Shown here: positions 6,646-8,227 of the stretch, piece after piece
Numbering within the stretch: position 1 is the first letter of the stretch
How the letters are laid out: every line of letters starts with the position of its first letter
Assembly: GCA_031263835.1 (NCBI GenBank)
Contig: JAISEZ010000039.1
Coordinates: 1 to 8,227, forward strand
From: Tannerella sp.
GTDB lineage: Bacteria > Bacteroidota > Bacteroidia > Bacteroidales > Tannerellaceae
Reading direction: 5' to 3'
DNA length: 8,227 nucleotides
Notes under the pieces: generated by a model
Told to the model about the DNA's origin: nothing
What the model saw: only the letters and a program-made list of their open reading frames with translations
Database searches by the model: none
Program-made: the position numbers and the translations under genes

Positions 6646-7719
6646 ATGAAATACAAACATATCTATCTGTCAATATTCGTCTTATGGCTACTAAACGATC
6701 CCGTAACCGGAACCGATATCCCCGGTAACCGGAGCGGTCATGCAGATACCGCCCGGATTGCCGGACAGCATCACGCATTGCGGGGAATCCGCACCGGAAT
6801 GCAGCAAACCTTCCGCGGACTCAATGCCGGAGCTAAAGGAACCTTTCGCGGACTCAACGCCGGCAGCAAAGGAACCCTGAAAGGCCTGGATGCAGGCCTG
6901 CACGGAAGTGAAACCGGAGCGGAATGTGCCACGGCCGGAATCGGAAAAGCCGTTTACGATGAATCCGGCATGTTCTACAGGCCAAGCCGTAAAATGGAAG
7001 ATATGGAGACGCTCCCTTTTGAAGAAAAATCCATCGACGTCGAAAAAGGCGTCACGGTCTATGCCTACTACTTTAAAAGCAGGACGCCCAGGGCAAATGT
7101 ATTTTTTATTCACGGCAACAGCGGAAACGTCTCCACCTGCACCGGCATGATACGCACATTACTGTCCGGAGGCTATAACGTATATGCCGTAGACTGGCGA
7201 GGGTACGGGAAATCAACCGGCAAACCCGGCTATAAAGGCGTTTTAAAAGATACGGAAATGGCCTTTGACGACTTCCTGTCCTCAACCCGGAACGACTCGC
7301 TGAAAGTGATCGTATACGGAATGTCACTGGGAGGACAAATCGCAACCAAACTTGTCTCCGACCGGCAGCAGGATGTGGACGCCCTCATCCTCGACGGAAG
7401 TATAAGCTCCGCGCAAAACCTCGCAATGGACTTTATGCCCGGAAATTTCATTCGAAACAGCATGAAAAGAAACTCAACATCTTTTAACCTGGAATATGTT
7501 GCAGAAAGGGACATTCAAAAAATCAGGAACATCCCCAAGCTGATCATCCACAGCGAAACCGACGAAGTAGTCGCCTTTTACCACGGCGAAAAGCTGTACA
7601 AAAACGCCCGTCCCCCCAAATTTTTCTGGAAAACAAAAACGCACCACACCGCAACCCTGGAAGAACTGGCCAGCGAAGCCCTCCAAAAAATCAACCGCCT
7701 CTGCCCCTCCCTCAATTAA
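6646..7719 (+). CDS. Exported alpha/beta hydrolase (serine hydrolase fold)
   Basis: 357 residues. An N-terminal signal peptide is likely (KYK followed by a hydrophobic IYLSIFVLWLL, residues 6-16), so the enzyme probably acts in the periplasm or outside. Residues 44-87 form four 11-residue repeats. The catalytic domain runs from about 120 to 350. It shows the oxyanion-loop HGNSGN (156-161), 'VDWRGYGKS' (182-190), the nucleophile elbow G-M-S-L-G with Ser227, the acid Asp306 in 'SETDEVV', and the catalytic His at 333 or 334. The order matches the Hydrolase_4/BEM46-like (ABHD13-like) alpha/beta hydrolases. An ester or amide hydrolase role is inferred; the substrate cannot be told. It is divergent from the minus-strand genes and has its own promoter. 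A 51-bp repeat array begins 12 bp after the TAA stop. Confidence 0.94.
   Translation: MKYKHIYLSIFVLWLLNDPVTGTDIPGNRSGHADTARIAGQHHALRGIRTGMQQTFRGLNAGAKGTFRGLNAGSKGTLKGLDAGLHGSETGAECATAGIGKAVYDESGMFYRPSRKMEDMETLPFEEKSIDVEKGVTVYAYYFKSRTPRANVFFIHGNSGNVSTCTGMIRTLLSGGYNVYAVDWRGYGKSTGKPGYKGVLKDTEMAFDDFLSSTRNDSLKVIVYGMSLGGQIATKLVSDRQQDVDALILDGSISSAQNLAMDFMPGNFIRNSMKRNSTSFNLEYVAERDIQKIRNIPKLIIHSETDEVVAFYHGEKLYKNARPPKFFWKTKTHHTATLEELASEALQKINRLCPSLN
6775..6906 (+). repeat. Four in-frame 33-bp (11-residue) repeats within the hydrolase gene
   Basis: The units encode ALRGIRTGMQQ, TFRGLNAGAKG, TFRGLNAGSKG and TLKGLDAGLHG. The first is the most diverged; the second and third are almost identical. They lie between the signal peptide and the catalytic domain, as a Gly/Ala/Lys-rich linker. 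They could be a flexible stalk or a weakly amphipathic surface-binding segment. Confidence 0.85.
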
Positions 7720-7730
7720 CCCAAGCAATC

Positions 7731-7938
7731 CTACCGACATGCCATCCCGATGGGATTCCCGACCGTCGTGGTTGGGATTTGCTACCGACATGGCATCTCG
7801 ATGGGATTCTCGACCGTCATTGCTGGGATTTGCTTGCTGCCGATATGGCATCCCTCCGAGATTTTCGATCGTTGTGGCTGTGATTTGCTACCGGATATGG
7901 CATCCCAATGGGATTCTCGACCGTCGTGACCGTGATAG
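7731..7938. repeat. Four imperfect 51-bp tandem repeats
   Basis: The copies lie at 7731-7781 and 7782-7832 (51 bp each), 7833-7887 (55 bp, with 4 extra bases near its start) and 7888-7938 (51 bp). Each begins with a CTACCGACATGGCAT-like segment, has a core with the inverted repeat ATCCC-GAT-GGGAT (diverged in the third copy), then CGACCGTCG (itself a dyad), and ends in GGGATTTG or a close variant. A further partial start (CTACGGG) follows. The array sits immediately behind the hydrolase stop. It is not related in sequence to the 21-bp array. It could be a dispersed Bacteroidota intergenic repeat or the 3' end of the hydrolase transcript; no T-run is seen. Confidence 0.9.
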
Positions 7939-8106
7939 CTACGGGTACAATTCAAATTAGTATGCCGGGAAAGGCAAAATACGGACAATAATCCGGACAT
8001 CGGAAAATTTCCCGAAAACAAATCTCTTTGTAAAAAGATAGCCGGGAGCAATCGAATGTGCAAAACTATCCTGCGTGAAGTTTAATAATGCCTTACGGAT
8101 CAATGA

Positions 8107-8227
8107 TCAGAAGTTCCGGTTATCGGGATCAAGGCCCGAACCTCCGAAATAGGGCATTGAACGGATTGTGTCCAGGTCTTCCCGGGATATTTCAAAGTCA
8201 AATACTTCTGCGTTCTCCCGGATACGT
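8107..8227 (-). CDS. Aldo/keto reductase, C-terminal end only
   Basis: The last 39 codons of a minus-strand gene that enters from the right edge, ending with TGA at 8107-8109. The segment reads RIRENAEVFDFEISREDLD, then 'IRSMPYFGGSGLDPD' near the end. 'RIxEN..VFDFEIS.EDLDTI' is the usual C-terminal signature of NAD(P)H-dependent aldo/keto reductases of the diketogluconate-reductase type, where Arg and Asn of R-x-x-E-N contact the cofactor phosphate. The catalytic Asp, Tyr, Lys and His lie outside the window, so the substrate cannot be judged. It converges with the hydrolase gene; the 168 bp between the 51-bp array and its stop (7939-8106) show no convincing terminator. Confidence 0.85.
   Translation of the reverse strand, partial: RIRENAEVFDFEISREDLDTIRSMPYFGGSGLDPDNRNF

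Noticed and set aside
7966..8014. CGGGAAA ... TTTCCCG inverted repeat
   Set aside because: Arms of 7 bp are 35 nt apart with no T-run; not a convincing terminator or operator.
7474..8063. Minus-strand open frames 7474-7851 and 7782-8063
   Set aside because: They consist of the 51-bp repeat read through plus antisense of the hydrolase 3' end or A/T-rich spacer; no start signal or domain.
8098..8108. GATCA-A-TGATC dyad overlapping the aldo/keto reductase stop
   Set aside because: Only 5-bp arms with a 1-nt centre and no following T-run; likely chance.

Overview
The window looks like a chromosomal segment of a Bacteroidota, probably Bacteroidales-like, bacterium. Three things suggest this: two TAnnTTTG-type -7 promoter elements of the Bacteroidetes kind, A/T-rich gene leaders without a clear Shine-Dalgarno, and a very large secreted protein whose modules (LamG-like plus 'SYLAxKYGxTL ... 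RDDASGL' units, DUF11-like, cadherin-like, FG-GAP-like) are typical of Bacteroidota surface proteins. The genus cannot be told from this window.

Layout. Positions 1-5109 (minus) hold the first 1703 codons of a giant exported surface or adhesin-like protein that runs off the left edge. Upstream of it, with a 101-bp gap and on the same strand, is a 231-residue protein of unknown function (5211-5906). Upstream of that lies the most unusual element: 16 exact-length tandem copies of a 21-bp unit (5981-6316). Each copy is a TTTGGG-N4-CCCGAA near-palindrome followed by a 5-nt linker. Variation is confined almost wholly to the 4-nt centre and the linker. A minus-strand reading frame runs through the array and overlaps the start of the 231-residue gene. 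A good minus-strand -7 element lies just upstream of that frame (6413-6420), so the array, the 231-residue gene and the giant gene may form one transcript.

An A/T-rich divergent promoter region follows (6317-6645). A second -7 element (6582-6589) points at a plus-strand gene for an exported alpha/beta hydrolase (6646-7719), whose N-terminal linker is made of 11-residue repeats. Directly behind its stop codon lie four imperfect copies of a 51-bp repeat (7731-7938), a second, unrelated repeat family. The right edge holds the last 39 codons of a minus-strand aldo/keto reductase (8107-8227).

How the parts work together is inference. The minus-strand genes look like a cell-surface unit with a repeat array in its leader. 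The hydrolase is a separate, divergently transcribed gene. No RNA gene, CRISPR array or transposase was seen.
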